64,000 nt of DNA from Castellaniella sp. GTDB lineage: Bacteria > Pseudomonadota > Gammaproteobacteria > Burkholderiales > Burkholderiaceae_B. A program made the position numbers and the translations under genes. Numbering within the stretch: the stretch's first letter is position 1; every line of letters starts with the position of its first letter. Shown here piece by piece: positions 45,844 through 55,804 of the stretch. The stretch lies in the NCBI RefSeq assembly GCF_004321985.1, contig NZ_SCQN01000053.1, positions 38,557 through 102,556 on the forward strand, in the 5' to 3' direction. Under the pieces are notes generated by a model that saw only the letters and a list, made by a program, of their open reading frames with translations, had not been told where the DNA came from and ran no database searches.

Positions 45844-45866
45844 GATGAACGAGGCTCCTCAAAAAA

Positions 45867-45884
45867 TTGATTTCTGTAGAAATC
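45867..45884. promoter_or_regulatory. Candidate EctR operator, ect promoter
   Basis: TTGATTTC-TGTA-GAAATC: 6-base arms GATTTC and GAAATC, perfect symmetry, between ectR and the HDOD-GGDEF gene. The same TTGATTTC-nnTA-GAA core is found at the ehu promoter. Confidence 0.55.
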
Positions 45885-46099
45885 GTATGCCACAGAATGA
45901 TTAGGCGTCAAGTGACCAATGGAAAGGCAATATCCACTCGAAGAAACGGTTTCTGACGGTCACCGGTTGCATTCACGCAACATCACGCATTCTTCCCAGC
46001 GCAGCCCCCTAGAATCAACCTTGCTTCCCCAAGTAAGACCACCTGTAACACTCAGAACACCCTCACAATAGAGAGAAAGGGCGGAAAAGGAAATAAAAC

Positions 46100-47680
46100 G
46101 TGACACACTCCAAGACGTTTGGTCAGGTGCCCGATCTCGCAACAAGACTGAAATATTGCGGACGTCTGCCCACCCTCCCGGTCGTTGCGCTGCGACTGGT
46201 CGAGCTGGCCGGTGACGAGACGGCGGCACTGGATCAGTTCGCCGAACAGATCACCTTCGACCCAGCGCTGGCCGGAAAGCTGCTGCGGGTCGCCAATTCT
46301 TCGTTCTATGGCCACCGGCGCACCATTTCCAACCTTTCCCAGGCCATGGGCCTGCTGGGACTGAACGCCACCATCGCCCTGTCGCTGAGCTTCTCGCTTC
46401 GAGAATGCCTCGTCACCCAGGAACACAGCGCCGGATTCGACACCACGGCTTACTGGCGCCGGGCGTTGCTGACCGCGCTGGCCTGCCGCACCATCGCGGC
46501 GGAGCTCGACGAACCACAACCCGAGGACTTTCTGTTCGCTGGTCTGCTGCAAGACATCGGCGTGCTGGCCATGGATGCAATGTTCGGCGAGCCCTACGCA
46601 GCCCTGTACCGCAAAAGCCTGAACCACAAAGACCTGCTGGCCCAGGAGGCCGTACGCTTCGGTTTCTCCCACGCGCAGGCAGGCGCCCATCTGCTGAAGA
46701 TCTGGGGGCTGCCTGACCGGCTCTGCGAGGCCGCGTGGCTCAGCCACGAAACCCTGATGCTGTCACACGAAAACCTGACGCGCGAAGGCGGCCAGCTCCC
46801 GCTCTATGTGGCTGCCGCCGAGCAGATCGCGGAAGCCTGGCTCCAGGAACGGTCCACGCCCGATGCGCTGGAAGCAGCACACGAAGGGGTCTACAGACTT
46901 CTGGCCATCAGCCTGGAACAACATCGTGACATCATTTCGATCATGGTCCAGAAGATCCCCGAAATGGAGGCGCTATTTGAGACACAACTGGTAGATCCGG
47001 AAATGATCCGGGGGGTCGAAGAAAGCGCCAGAGAGCTGCTGGCGGTGCGCAACCTGCAACTCGCGCAGGAATCCGACCCCGCCCTCCAGACCCAGGCACT
47101 GGAGGCCCGCATCGCCACGCTGGAGATGCAGTCCCAGCGCGACTCGCTCACCGGTCTATTCAACCGCAGCCATCTGGATGTGACCCTGCGGCAGGAATTC
47201 GAACGCGCCACCCGCGAACGCTCGCCGCTGAGCGTCGCCTTCATCGACGTGGACCGCTTCAAGGCCATCAACGACACTTTCGGGCATGCTATCGGGGATC
47301 AGGTCCTGGCTTCAGTGGCCCAGCGCCTGCAGAATGAGGCTCGCCAGAAGGATATGGTGGCCCGTTACGGAGGCGAAGAATTCGTGGTGATCCTGACCGA
47401 GACCGGGACCGCCAACGCCACCACGGTCGTGCAGCGCATGCTCGCAAGCGTGCGCGACACGCCGTTTCACACCCGCAGCGGCGCCAGCGGCACCGTGACG
47501 TTTTCGGCGGGCATCGCGACACACATGGAAGGTACCGCGTACTTCCAGTCCGCGCCAGCCCTGCTGCATGCAGCCGACGACGCACTCTACCGGGCCAAGG
47601 ACCGGGGTCGGGAATGCATCGTGGTCTACCAGCAGGGAGGAAAGGAGGTCCAATACCCGGTGGAGGGCTCCTCTTCCTGA
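46100..47680 (+). CDS. HDOD-GGDEF signalling protein
   Basis: A 526-residue soluble protein. The HDOD domain covers about residues 20-225 (LPTLPVVALRLVELAGDE, LAGKLLRVANSSFYGH, FLFAGLLQDIGVLAMD); a helical linker and a GGDEF domain near 355-510 follow. The active site is YGGEEF and RQKD five residues upstream is an intact I-site. It probably makes cyclic di-GMP under control of the HDOD part. GTG start with AAGGA upstream. Confidence 0.85.
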   Translation: MTHSKTFGQVPDLATRLKYCGRLPTLPVVALRLVELAGDETAALDQFAEQITFDPALAGKLLRVANSSFYGHRRTISNLSQAMGLLGLNATIALSLSFSLRECLVTQEHSAGFDTTAYWRRALLTALACRTIAAELDEPQPEDFLFAGLLQDIGVLAMDAMFGEPYAALYRKSLNHKDLLAQEAVRFGFSHAQAGAHLLKIWGLPDRLCEAAWLSHETLMLSHENLTREGGQLPLYVAAAEQIAEAWLQERSTPDALEAAHEGVYRLLAISLEQHRDIISIMVQKIPEMEALFETQLVDPEMIRGVEESARELLAVRNLQLAQESDPALQTQALEARIATLEMQSQRDSLTGLFNRSHLDVTLRQEFERATRERSPLSVAFIDVDRFKAINDTFGHAIGDQVLASVAQRLQNEARQKDMVARYGGEEFVVILTETGTANATTVVQRMLASVRDTPFHTRSGASGTVTFSAGIATHMEGTAYFQSAPALLHAADDALYRAKDRGRECIVVYQQGGKEVQYPVEGSSS

Positions 47681-47732
47681 GGTCCAATACCCGAGTGGGG
47701 ATCAAGAATGGCCAATACCACGTGCACAAAGT

Positions 47733-47746
47733 TTGATCTAGATCAT
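47733..47746. promoter_or_regulatory. FNR box upstream of fnr
   Basis: TTGAT-CTAG-ATCAT differs from the FNR consensus TTGAT-N4-ATCAA by one base. Its centre is about 54 bases before the assigned start. It overlaps a possible -10 (TAAAAT, 47746), which would fit autorepression. Confidence 0.75.
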
Positions 47747-47792
47747 AAAATGACGAGTGGGGGAGTCTGTGATCCCCTGCAGCGTGCCCGCG

Positions 47793-48605
47793 ATGTCCGG
47801 GGTACTTGTGTCTCCTTCAGGTGGAACCATCACTGTGGAAGTTTCTCCGCCCTTTGCACCCTCCGTACGGCTACGCCTACAGAAGCGCATCACGGTCGCT
47901 CCTGATTCCACGCATTGCTCCACCTGCATGCTGAACACCATCTGCCTGCCGCTGGGCATGGCACGTGATGAAATCGTCAAGATGGACGAGCTCATCAAGG
48001 AACGCATCCGCGTGTCCAAGGGCAGCACGCTATATCACCAGGGGGATATTTCCGAGGCCGTCTACGGGCTGCGGTCGGGTTCCCTCAAGACCCAGATCCA
48101 GGACGCACAAGGACAGACACAGATCACAGGATTCCTGCTGCCAGGCGAAATCCTGGGCCTGGACGGCCTGATGGACAACATCCAGGTCTCGCACGCCATT
48201 GCCCTGGAAGACTCTGAAGTCTGCGTCATCCGACTGGATGAAATGGATAGGCTCGCTCCCCGGATCCCCGTTCTCCAGACTCAGTTGCGGCGATTGATGA
48301 GCAAGGAAATCAACCGCTCCCACAGCCTGCTGCTGGCGCTGGGCAGCCGGCGCTCCGAACAGCGCGTCGCCGCCTTTCTGCTGAACCTGTCTCAGCGATT
48401 CCAGAGTCTCGGGTATTCTCCCACCGCCTTCATTCTGCGCATGAGTCGAGAGGAAATCGGCAATTTCCTCGGGCTCACGCTGGAGACGGTGAGCCGGCTC
48501 CTGTCGCGTTTCGCTCACGATGGGATCCTGCAGGTCCGGCATCGCGAGGTCCACATCCTGGATCTGCACGCGCTGCAGGTGCTGGCGGGAACCGACTGCG
48601 AATAG
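47793..48605 (+). CDS. fnr: Fnr-type oxygen-sensing regulator
   Basis: A 270-residue Crp/Fnr protein. Oxygen-labile 4Fe-4S ligands: HCSTCMLNTIC and a fourth Cys in EDSEVCVIR. The cyclic-nucleotide-like fold is followed by an HTH recognition helix in MSREEIGNFLGLTLETVSRLLSRF, whose ExxSR matches FNR-box reading. The start is uncertain: GTG at 47757, ATG at 47793 or GTG near 47833; the ATG is used. Confidence 0.9.
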   Translation: MSGVLVSPSGGTITVEVSPPFAPSVRLRLQKRITVAPDSTHCSTCMLNTICLPLGMARDEIVKMDELIKERIRVSKGSTLYHQGDISEAVYGLRSGSLKTQIQDAQGQTQITGFLLPGEILGLDGLMDNIQVSHAIALEDSEVCVIRLDEMDRLAPRIPVLQTQLRRLMSKEINRSHSLLLALGSRRSEQRVAAFLLNLSQRFQSLGYSPTAFILRMSREEIGNFLGLTLETVSRLLSRFAHDGILQVRHREVHILDLHALQVLAGTDCE

Positions 48606-48659
48606 GCCGACGGCCCCAGGGTTGCGGCCGATCAACCGCCCCACCAGAGGCTGCCGCGG

Positions 48660-48677
48660 GTCCCGGCCAGCCGGGAC
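48660..48677. terminator. Possible hairpin between fnr and aceA
   Basis: GTCCCGGC and GCCGGGAC around CA. It lies between convergent genes but lacks a T run, so the terminator call is tentative. Confidence 0.35.
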
Positions 48678-48683
48678 GCCGCA

Positions 48684-50003
48684 TCAGGCCGCCCGCGCCG
48701 CCTTTTCCTCCTCGAATTGGGCTTCCTCGGTGGAACCGGCCAGCGCCGTCGTGGATGATCGTCCACCCTCGATGGTTTGGGTCACCGCATCGAAATACCC
48801 GACCCCCACCTCACGCTGGTGCTTCACTGCCGTGAATCCTCGGTCGGCGGCCGCAAATTCCTTCTGCTGAAGTTCCACGAAAGCGCTCATGTGCGAACGG
48901 GCATAGTGATACGCCAGGTCGAACATGCCGTAGTTCAGCGCATGGAATCCCGCCAACGTGATGAACTGGAACTTGTACCCCATGGCTCCCAGCTCACGCT
49001 GGAATTTCGCCACCGTCGCATCGTCCAGATTCTTCTTCCAGTTGAAGGACGGAGAGCAGTTGTAAGCCAGCATCTTCCCCGGGAACTGCCGCTGGATGGC
49101 CTCCGCGAACTTGCGGGCGTATTCCATGTTCGGCGTGGACGTCTCGCACCAGATCAGATCCGCGTAGGGTGCATAGGCCAACCCCCGCGAGATCGCCTGC
49201 TCCAGTCCGGCGCGAGTGCGATGAAAGCCTTCCGGCGTGCGTTCGCCGGTCACGAACGGCCGGTCGTTCTCGTCGATGTCGCTCGTCAGCAAGCTGGCCG
49301 CCTCCGCGTCAGTGCGCGCCACCAGCAGCGTGGGCACATCCAGCACGTCAGCTGCCAGACGAGCAGCAACCAGCTTCGCAACTGCTTCGCGGGTGGGCAC
49401 CAGCACCTTGCCGCCCATGTGCCCGCATTTCTTGACGGAGGCAAGCTGGTCCTCGAAGTGCACCCCAGCCACCCCGGCTGCGATCATGGACTTCATGAGC
49501 TCAAAGGCGTTGAGCACACCGCCGAAACCGGCCTCTGCGTCCGCCACAATGGGCGCGTAATAATCCACATACCCGTCATCCCCGGGGTTGCGGCCTTCCA
49601 TCCACTGAATCTGGTCGCACCGGGCCAGCGCATTGTTCAGACGTCGAATGACCGAGGGCACCGAGCTGGACGGGTATAGGGACTGATCGGGGTACATCTG
49701 TCCGGCATCGTTGGCATCGCCCGCCACCTGCCAACCGGACAGATAGATGGCCTTCAGGCCCGCCTTGACCTGCTGCATGGCCTGGTTGCCCGTCAGCGCG
49801 CCCAGCGCGCCCACGAAATCTTCGGCATGCAGAAGATCCCAGAGCTTTTGAGCTCCCCGCCGGGCCAGCGTATGTTGCTCTACGACGGAACCCCGCAGGC
49901 GAATCACCTCGTCGGCGCCATAGCCGCGCCTGATGCCCTGCCATCTGGGATCCTCCGCCCATTGACGCTGCAGATTGCGCACTTCATTTTCGCGAGAAGT
50001 CAT
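48684..50003 (-). CDS. aceA: Isocitrate lyase
   Basis: A 439-residue enzyme of the glyoxylate shunt splitting isocitrate to glyoxylate and succinate. The active site is [13 protein letters not shown]; other marks are [24 protein letters not shown] and [13 protein letters not shown] at 50003 has GGAG upstream. No malate synthase gene is in the window. Confidence 0.96.
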   Translation of the reverse strand: MTSRENEVRNLQRQWAEDPRWQGIRRGYGADEVIRLRGSVVEQHTLARRGAQKLWDLLHAEDFVGALGALTGNQAMQQVKAGLKAIYLSGWQVAGDANDAGQMYPDQSLYPSSSVPSVIRRLNNALARCDQIQWMEGRNPGDDGYVDYYAPIVADAEAGFGGVLNAFELMKSMIAAGVAGVHFEDQLASVKKCGHMGGKVLVPTREAVAKLVAARLAADVLDVPTLLVARTDAEAASLLTSDIDENDRPFVTGERTPEGFHRTRAGLEQAISRGLAYAPYADLIWCETSTPNMEYARKFAEAIQRQFPGKMLAYNCSPSFNWKKNLDDATVAKFQRELGAMGYKFQFITLAGFHALNYGMFDLAYHYARSHMSAFVELQQKEFAAADRGFTAVKHQREVGVGYFDAVTQTIEGGRSSTTALAGSTEEAQFEEEKAARAA

Positions 50004-50353
50004 GGTGTTGCTCCTGAGTGGAAAAAAATCGAAATCCGTTGCCACCAGTCTACGAGAATGACGCACTGCACACATGACTTATATCTTATATATGACGATA
50101 AATTTAATTGTTATTAATCAATATCATGTAATTGACATTCCATGTTGTGAAATTATTTTTCTAGTAATGGAAATATGGACATGGCGCTGCAACAGCAGGT
50201 TTCCACATGACGGACATCAGCTTTCACCATGCAAAATTCAGGCCGTTTTAAAATGAACTATTCCGTCATCTTCAACCTGCCCGCACACACGAATCGGCCA
50301 GGCAGAACGCCGGACCCGCTCTCTGATCGCTTTCTCATTCCGACCGTTTATCC
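50004..50353. promoter_or_regulatory. AT-rich divergent region aceA/queF
   Basis: A 350-bp gap, very AT-rich at about 50080-50200 (long A/T runs, many possible -10s on both strands) against GC-rich neighbours. TTGACA at 50132-50137 with TATTTT 16 bases on is a candidate queF promoter. No ORF or RNA gene seen. Confidence 0.45.
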
Positions 50354-51184
50354 ATGGACCGATCTTCGCTGGCGGACAGCCCGCTGGGACACAGTACCCA
50401 CGGCTCCGACCACTACGACCCCACCCTGCTATTCCCCATCGAACGCGCGCTGACGCGCGCATCGCTGGGCCCGCTACAGGCCACGCACGGCGCGGACATC
50501 TGGAACGCCTATGAGCTGTCGTGGCTGGACAAGAACGGCAAACCGGTCGTCGCAATGGGGCGATTCACCGTTCCCATGGATACACCTCGGCTGATCGAGT
50601 CCAAATCCCTGAAGCTGTATCTGAACAGCTTCAACGAAGAGCGCTTCGAATACGCCGACATCGTGCGCCAACGCCTGTACACAGATCTGTCGCGGGCCTG
50701 CGGCAAGCCCGTGCACATCGAGATCCTGTCGGTCCGGCCCGCATTCGAACTGAGCTGTGCACCACTCCAGGGCACATGCATCGACGACCAGGATGTCGCC
50801 TGCGAACCCGCAACGGCGCCACACCCCGAATTCCTGAAACAGACGCAGCCAGCTCCCTTCATGCGCGAGACACTGGTGTCAGAATTGCTCAAATCCAATT
50901 GCCCCGTCACCGGTCAGCCCGATTGGGCCAGCCTGCAGATCCGCTATGCCGGGCCGCGCATCGACCGCGCCGGCCTGCTGCAATACATCGTGTCACTGCG
51001 GCGCCACCAAGAATTTCACGAGCTGTGCGTCGAAAAGATCTACGGCGAGATCCTGCAGCGCTGTGCGCCAGAGCAGTTGATGGTCTACGCACGCTACACC
51101 CGCCGCGGCGGCCTGGACATCAATCCATGGCGCGCCAATTTCGATCCCGGGGACGTAGGCCAGACCCGCACGTTGCGGCAGTGA
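50354..51184 (+). CDS. queF: 7-cyano-7-deazaguanine reductase (queuosine)
   Basis: A 276-residue long-form QueF, reducing preQ0 to preQ1 for tRNA queuosine. Substrate motif ESKSLKLYLNSFN, catalytic Cys/Asp in SNCPVTGQPDWASLQI, and ARYTRRGGLDINPWR near the end. Two half-domains, as in enteric QueF. Confidence 0.95.
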   Translation: MDRSSLADSPLGHSTHGSDHYDPTLLFPIERALTRASLGPLQATHGADIWNAYELSWLDKNGKPVVAMGRFTVPMDTPRLIESKSLKLYLNSFNEERFEYADIVRQRLYTDLSRACGKPVHIEILSVRPAFELSCAPLQGTCIDDQDVACEPATAPHPEFLKQTQPAPFMRETLVSELLKSNCPVTGQPDWASLQIRYAGPRIDRAGLLQYIVSLRRHQEFHELCVEKIYGEILQRCAPEQLMVYARYTRRGGLDINPWRANFDPGDVGQTRTLRQ

Positions 51185-51218
51185 ATCGGGAAACCGAAAG
51201 ACCGTGAATCGTCTGCCG

Positions 51219-51788
51219 TCAGGCGCGGGCGCGGATTTCGGGCCAGGCCCTCTTCAAGTAGTAGCACATCGACCAGACCGTCAGGATGGCCGCAACCACG
51301 ATGAGGACCCCGCCAACGAAGCGGGTGGGCATAGCGTACAGGGGCTGCCAGTACAACAGGCAGGGTATCGCGACCATCTGTGCGGCGGTCTTGAATTTGC
51401 CCAGCCGGTGCACGGCGACGCTGCTGCTGGCGCCGATCTTTGCCATCCACTCGCGCAGCGCGGAAATCGTGATCTCACGGCCGATGATGACCAGCGCAAT
51501 CAGCATGTCCACACGGCCCAGGTCCACCAGGATGAGCAGCGCGGCGCTGACCATGAGCTTGTCAGCCACAGGGTCCAGGAAGGCGCCGAACGCGGAGGTC
51601 TGGTTCCAGCGCCGCGCAAGCCATCCGTCCAGCCAATCCGTTACTGCCGCCACGACGAAGGCAGCGGCCGCAACCATGTCGCGCGCACCCATCGACAGCC
51701 ATGTGTCGGGAATGTAGAACAACCCGACGAGCAGCGGAATCATGGCAATGCGCAGCCAGGTCAGAGCGATGGGGAAATTAAACGGCAT
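51219..51788 (-). CDS. pgsA: CDP-diacylglycerol-glycerol-3-P phosphatidyltransferase
   Basis: A 189-residue membrane enzyme of phosphatidylglycerol synthesis. CDP-alcohol motif DWLDGWLARRWNQTSAFGAFLDPVAD is complete; the start MPFNFPIALTWLRI is typical. About six membrane segments. Downstream of uvrC. Confidence 0.94.
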   Translation of the reverse strand: MPFNFPIALTWLRIAMIPLLVGLFYIPDTWLSMGARDMVAAAAFVVAAVTDWLDGWLARRWNQTSAFGAFLDPVADKLMVSAALLILVDLGRVDMLIALVIIGREITISALREWMAKIGASSSVAVHRLGKFKTAAQMVAIPCLLYWQPLYAMPTRFVGGVLIVVAAILTVWSMCYYLKRAWPEIRARA

Positions 51789-51861
51789 GATAGGTGCAAT
51801 ACTACCCCAAGGAAGCTCGAAGAGGCGCGGCAAACCTGAGGATTCTTGAAAGAACCGCCGA

Positions 51862-53685
51862 TCAGCGCAAGGCGTGATAGATACGATCGGCCAGCTCTTC
51901 CGAGATTCCCTCCACCGTCTGCAGTTCGTCGATGCTGGCATCGACCACGCCCGAGAACCCGCCAAAGCGCGCCAGCAACCGCTGGCGACGCTGCTTGCCG
52001 ATTCCCTCGATCTCCTCCAGTCGCGAGACGTTGCGCGCCTTGGCACGCTTGGCGCGCATCCCGGTGATGGCGAAGCGGTGTGCCTCGTCGCGGATCTGAG
52101 CAACCAGCATGAGCGCCGCCGACTCCACGCCCAGCGCTACGGGGGGCCGGCCGTCGACGAAAACCAGCGTCTCCAGGCCGACCTTGCGGTGGTCGCCCTT
52201 CTTTACCCCGACGATGGTGCCGATATCCAGGCCCAGTTCCACAAACACCTGCCGGGCGATCTCGACCTGGCCCTTGCCCCCGTCGATGAGGACGATGGAC
52301 GGCATGAGCGCCAGATCATCCGCCGCCTTGGCGTAGCGCCGGTTCAGCGCCTGGCGCATCGCCGCGTAGTCATCGCCCGGCGTGATCCCCGCGATGTTGA
52401 AGCGTCGGTACAGCGAAGGCTGCATGGCGTGGTGCTCATAGACCACGCACGAGGCCTGCGTCGCCTCGCCGGCCGTATGACTGATGTCGAAGCACTCGAT
52501 GTGCAGCGCCTCCAGCGAATCGTCATCCGTATCCAGATCCAGTTCTTCGGCCAACGCCAGGGTGCGGGCCTCCCGGGCACTGGTCTGCGTCAGGCGCTGC
52601 GTCAGAGCAAGCTGCGCGTTGCGTTCAGCCTGCTCCAGCCAGGTCCGTCGAGTGCCCTGCGGCCGGGTCAGTAGCCGGATGCCGTGCCCCTGTTGCTGCG
52701 CCAGCAGCTCGACCAGCTCGGGCTCCGGCAGCGCATGCGAGCAGACCAACACCGGCGGCGCAGGGTTGTCGGCGTAGTGCTGCGCGACGAACGCCGCCAG
52801 GACCTCTTCGGCTGATTCATCCTGGGTCTGGGTGGGAAACAGGGGTTTGTCGCCCAGATGCCGGCCGGCACGAACCATCGCCAGGTTCACGCACACACGG
52901 CCGCCCGCCGTGGCAACGGCGATGATGTCCACGCTGTCGTCCCCCACCTGCTCCATGGTCTGCTGCTGCAGGACCTTGGCCAGCGCCCGCATCTGATCGC
53001 GCAGCGCTGCGGCCTGCTCGAACTCCTCGCGGGCCGCTGCCGCCATCATGCGGGACTCGATATCCTGCATGACCTCAGTCGTACGACCTTCGAGGAAATT
53101 GATCGCACGTTCCACGTCCGCCTGGTAGGCTTCCTTGGAGATCAGTCCTACGCAAGGCGCCGAGCAGCGGCCGATCTGATACAGCAGGCAAGGTCTCGTC
53201 CGATGGGCGAAGACACTGTCCTCGCAGGTGCGCAGGCGAAAGACTTTTTGCAAGATCTGGATCGTCTCCCGTACAGCCCAGGAATTCGGGTAGGGGCCGA
53301 AAAAATGCCCCTTGCCGCGCGTGCTGCCCCTGTAGTACACGATGCGTGGGAACTCGTGATCCGTGATCATCAGATACGGATAAGACTTGTCGTCCCGGAA
53401 CAGGATGTTGTATTTGGGCTTGAGGCGCTTGATCAGGTTGTTTTCCAGGATCAGCGCCTCGGCCTCGGAGCGGGTGATGGTGATCTCGGTGCGCGCCACC
53501 CGCGCCAGCATGTGCTCGATGCGCGGACCATGGCCGGTCTTGCGAAAATACGAACTCACCCGGCGCTTCAGATCGCGCGCCTTGCCCACGTACAGGACCT
53601 CGCCATCGGCATCGAGATGCCGATAGACCCCGGGCAGATGCGGCAAATCAGCCAGGAATGTTTTCAGATCGAAAGGTTCGGGCAC
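51862..53685 (-). CDS. uvrC: Excinuclease ABC subunit C
   Basis: A 607-residue dual-incision nuclease of nucleotide excision repair. GIY-YIG domain: [32 protein letters not shown] segment near 200-235; RNase H-like endonuclease domain; C-terminal HhH ([21 protein letters not shown]). The start overlaps nagZ by 38 bases. Confidence 0.96.
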   Translation of the reverse strand: MPEPFDLKTFLADLPHLPGVYRHLDADGEVLYVGKARDLKRRVSSYFRKTGHGPRIEHMLARVARTEITITRSEAEALILENNLIKRLKPKYNILFRDDKSYPYLMITDHEFPRIVYYRGSTRGKGHFFGPYPNSWAVRETIQILQKVFRLRTCEDSVFAHRTRPCLLYQIGRCSAPCVGLISKEAYQADVERAINFLEGRTTEVMQDIESRMMAAAAREEFEQAAALRDQMRALAKVLQQQTMEQVGDDSVDIIAVATAGGRVCVNLAMVRAGRHLGDKPLFPTQTQDESAEEVLAAFVAQHYADNPAPPVLVCSHALPEPELVELLAQQQGHGIRLLTRPQGTRRTWLEQAERNAQLALTQRLTQTSAREARTLALAEELDLDTDDDSLEALHIECFDISHTAGEATQASCVVYEHHAMQPSLYRRFNIAGITPGDDYAAMRQALNRRYAKAADDLALMPSIVLIDGGKGQVEIARQVFVELGLDIGTIVGVKKGDHRKVGLETLVFVDGRPPVALGVESAALMLVAQIRDEAHRFAITGMRAKRAKARNVSRLEEIEGIGKQRRQRLLARFGGFSGVVDASIDELQTVEGISEELADRIYHALR

Positions 53686-54694
53686 GGAGATACCGCGTAT
53701 CAGACAATAAGCCGATCCAGTCGGGCGCCGGACGGACCGGCATCAGGCGCCGGATGCGGCGCACCGACTGGGCATCCAGGGGACGATCAGCGAGGCCGGC
53801 CAGCAGTTCGTCGGCCAGGTCCGGACGGTTGCAGACCAGCACCATGTCGCAGCCTGCCTCCAGAGCAGCTTGTGCGCGAGCGTGGATGTCGCCCGCCACG
53901 CGCGCGCCCTCCATCGTCAGGTCGTCGGAAAAGACCACCCCTTCGTACTGGAATTGGCCACGCAGGATGTCTGTCACCCAGCGGCGGGAAAACCCGGCCG
54001 GTTCCGGGGCGACCTGCGGGTAGATGACGTGCGCGGGCATGACGGCCGGTAGCCCCAGGTCTCCCAGCCATCGGTACGGGGCCGCATCCTCGTCCAGAAT
54101 CTCGCCCAGGCTACGGTCGTCCACGGGGATGTCCAGGTGGGAGTCAGCCGCCACGGCGCCATGGCCAGGGAAATGCTTGCCGCAAGCCGACATCCCGGCG
54201 CGCGCCAGCCCCAGCACCAGGGCACGGGCCAGCAGGGCAACGACGGCCGGATCGCGATGGAAGGCCCGATTGCCGATCACCTGGCTGACCGCATGGTCCA
54301 GGTCCAGGACCGGCGTGAAGCTGAAATCCACGCCACAGGCCCGCAACTCGCTGGCCAGCACGAAACCCACATCGGTCGCGGCCGCGAGCGCCTCATGCGG
54401 GTCGCGGTCGTACCATCGCCCGAGGGAACGCATCGCCGGGATCGGCGTAAAGCCATCCGTGCGAAAGCGCTGCACCCTCCCGCCTTCGTGATCGACCGCG
54501 ATGAGCAACGGTTCGTCCCGCGCCGCATGAATCGCTGCGCACAGTTGCGTCAATTGCGCCCGATCCGAGAAATTGCGCGCAAACAGAATCACCCCCCCGA
54601 CCTGAGGGTGTCTGAGCCGACTGCGCTCGGCGCCATCCAGCTCGAGCCCGGCCACATCCACCATCACCCGGCCAGGCGCCATTCTTGTCGTCAT
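53648..54694 (-). CDS. nagZ: Beta-N-acetylhexosaminidase (cell wall recycling)
   Basis: A 348-residue GH3 enzyme removing GlcNAc from anhydro-muropeptides. Marks: [19 protein letters not shown], and [16 protein letters not shown] with the catalytic His, then [11 protein letters not shown] with the nucleophile Asp. GGAG six bases before the ATG. Between acpS and uvrC. Confidence 0.95.
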   Translation of the reverse strand: MTTRMAPGRVMVDVAGLELDGAERSRLRHPQVGGVILFARNFSDRAQLTQLCAAIHAARDEPLLIAVDHEGGRVQRFRTDGFTPIPAMRSLGRWYDRDPHEALAAATDVGFVLASELRACGVDFSFTPVLDLDHAVSQVIGNRAFHRDPAVVALLARALVLGLARAGMSACGKHFPGHGAVAADSHLDIPVDDRSLGEILDEDAAPYRWLGDLGLPAVMPAHVIYPQVAPEPAGFSRRWVTDILRGQFQYEGVVFSDDLTMEGARVAGDIHARAQAALEAGCDMVLVCNRPDLADELLAGLADRPLDAQSVRRIRRLMPVRPAPDWIGLLSDTRYLRARTFRSENIPG

Positions 54695-54709
54695 CAGAGT
54701 CTCCAGAAC

Positions 54710-55123
54710 TCAAGGCACTGGGCGGGCTTCAACCACCACGAAGGCCGCCACGATGTCGGACTCGTCCGTCACGGAAACGTGGGCTACGCCAAAGCGTGCA
54801 TCGTACCAATCAGCCAGCGGACCCGCCAGATGGATTTCGGGCGCACCGCCGCGCCGATTCACGATCTGTACGCGCGACCAGGTCATGGGCATGTGAATGC
54901 CCAGGCCGACGGCTTTGGAGAAGGCCTCTTTGGCTGCAAAGCGCGTGGCCAAATACAGGATTCCCCGGCGCGGATCCCGCAGGCGCCGGCGCTCGTGGAC
55001 GAGCTGTTCATCGGGCCCCAACACCCGCCGCACGAACCGCTCGCCGTGCCGGGCGTACGCCCGTTCGATCCGCGTCACCTGCAGCAGATCCGTCCCGATA
55101 CCGGCAATCGCTGATGAGCTCAT
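54710..55123 (-). CDS. acpS: Holo-acyl carrier protein synthase
   Basis: A 137-residue enzyme loading phosphopantetheine on ACP. Marks: [28 protein letters not shown] and the metal-binding [13 protein letters not shown]. Order acpS-nagZ-uvrC-pgsA is as in Bordetella-like genomes. Confidence 0.95.
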   Translation of the reverse strand: MSSSAIAGIGTDLLQVTRIERAYARHGERFVRRVLGPDEQLVHERRRLRDPRRGILYLATRFAAKEAFSKAVGLGIHMPMTWSRVQIVNRRGGAPEIHLAGPLADWYDARFGVAHVSVTDESDIVAAFVVVEARPVP

Positions 55124-55210
55124 GCTCTCTCCTCAGGCCGCGATGCAAACCGGTGGACGCGAACATCGGGTCCACCCGCATCCGCCCCGCGCATCACAAC
55201 GCCCAGCCCA

Positions 55211-55756
55211 CTACAGCTTGAGAAAGTGCTCGCGATAGTGCTTGAGCTCATCGATGGATTCCTGGATGTCGGCCAGAGCCTCGTGCTTGCTCGCCTTGGT
55301 GAAGCTGCGATAGACCTCGGGCTTCCAGCGCAACGATAGCTCCTTCAGTGTGCTGACATCCAGATTCCGGTAATGAAAGTAGGCCTCCAGGCGCGGCATG
55401 TACTTGACCATGAAGCGTCGGTCTTGGCCGATGGTATTGCCGCACATGGGTGATTTGCCGGATGGAACCAGGGGCTTGAGGAACTCCAGCAGGATGTCCT
55501 CGGCTTGTGGTTCGGTGAGTGTGGAAGCCTTCACCCGACCGATGAGACCGCTCTTGCCGTGAGTGGACTGGTTCCACTTGTCCATGGCGTCCAGCAAAGC
55601 ATCGCTCTGGTGGATGACCAGAACAGGCGCCTGGGAGACGACCGTCAAATCTGGCTCCGTCACGATGAGGGCAATTTCCAGAATGCGCTCTTTTTCGGGG
55701 TCCAGGCCCGTCATTTCCATATCCAGCCAGATCAGGCGCTGATCGTTCGCAGCCAT
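55211..55756 (-). CDS. orn: Oligoribonuclease
   Basis: A 181-residue DEDDh exoribonuclease degrading short RNAs and pGpG. Marks: [38 protein letters not shown] and [16 protein letters not shown] with the Asp and His. It clears cyclic di-GMP breakdown products, linking to the two GGDEF proteins here. Confidence 0.96.
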   Translation of the reverse strand: MAANDQRLIWLDMEMTGLDPEKERILEIALIVTEPDLTVVSQAPVLVIHQSDALLDAMDKWNQSTHGKSGLIGRVKASTLTEPQAEDILLEFLKPLVPSGKSPMCGNTIGQDRRFMVKYMPRLEAYFHYRNLDVSTLKELSLRWKPEVYRSFTKASKHEALADIQESIDELKHYREHFLKL

Positions 55757-55804
55757 ACCCTATAATCCTTGCTTGAAAAGAACTGATTTTCGCACACTGG
55801 CTGC

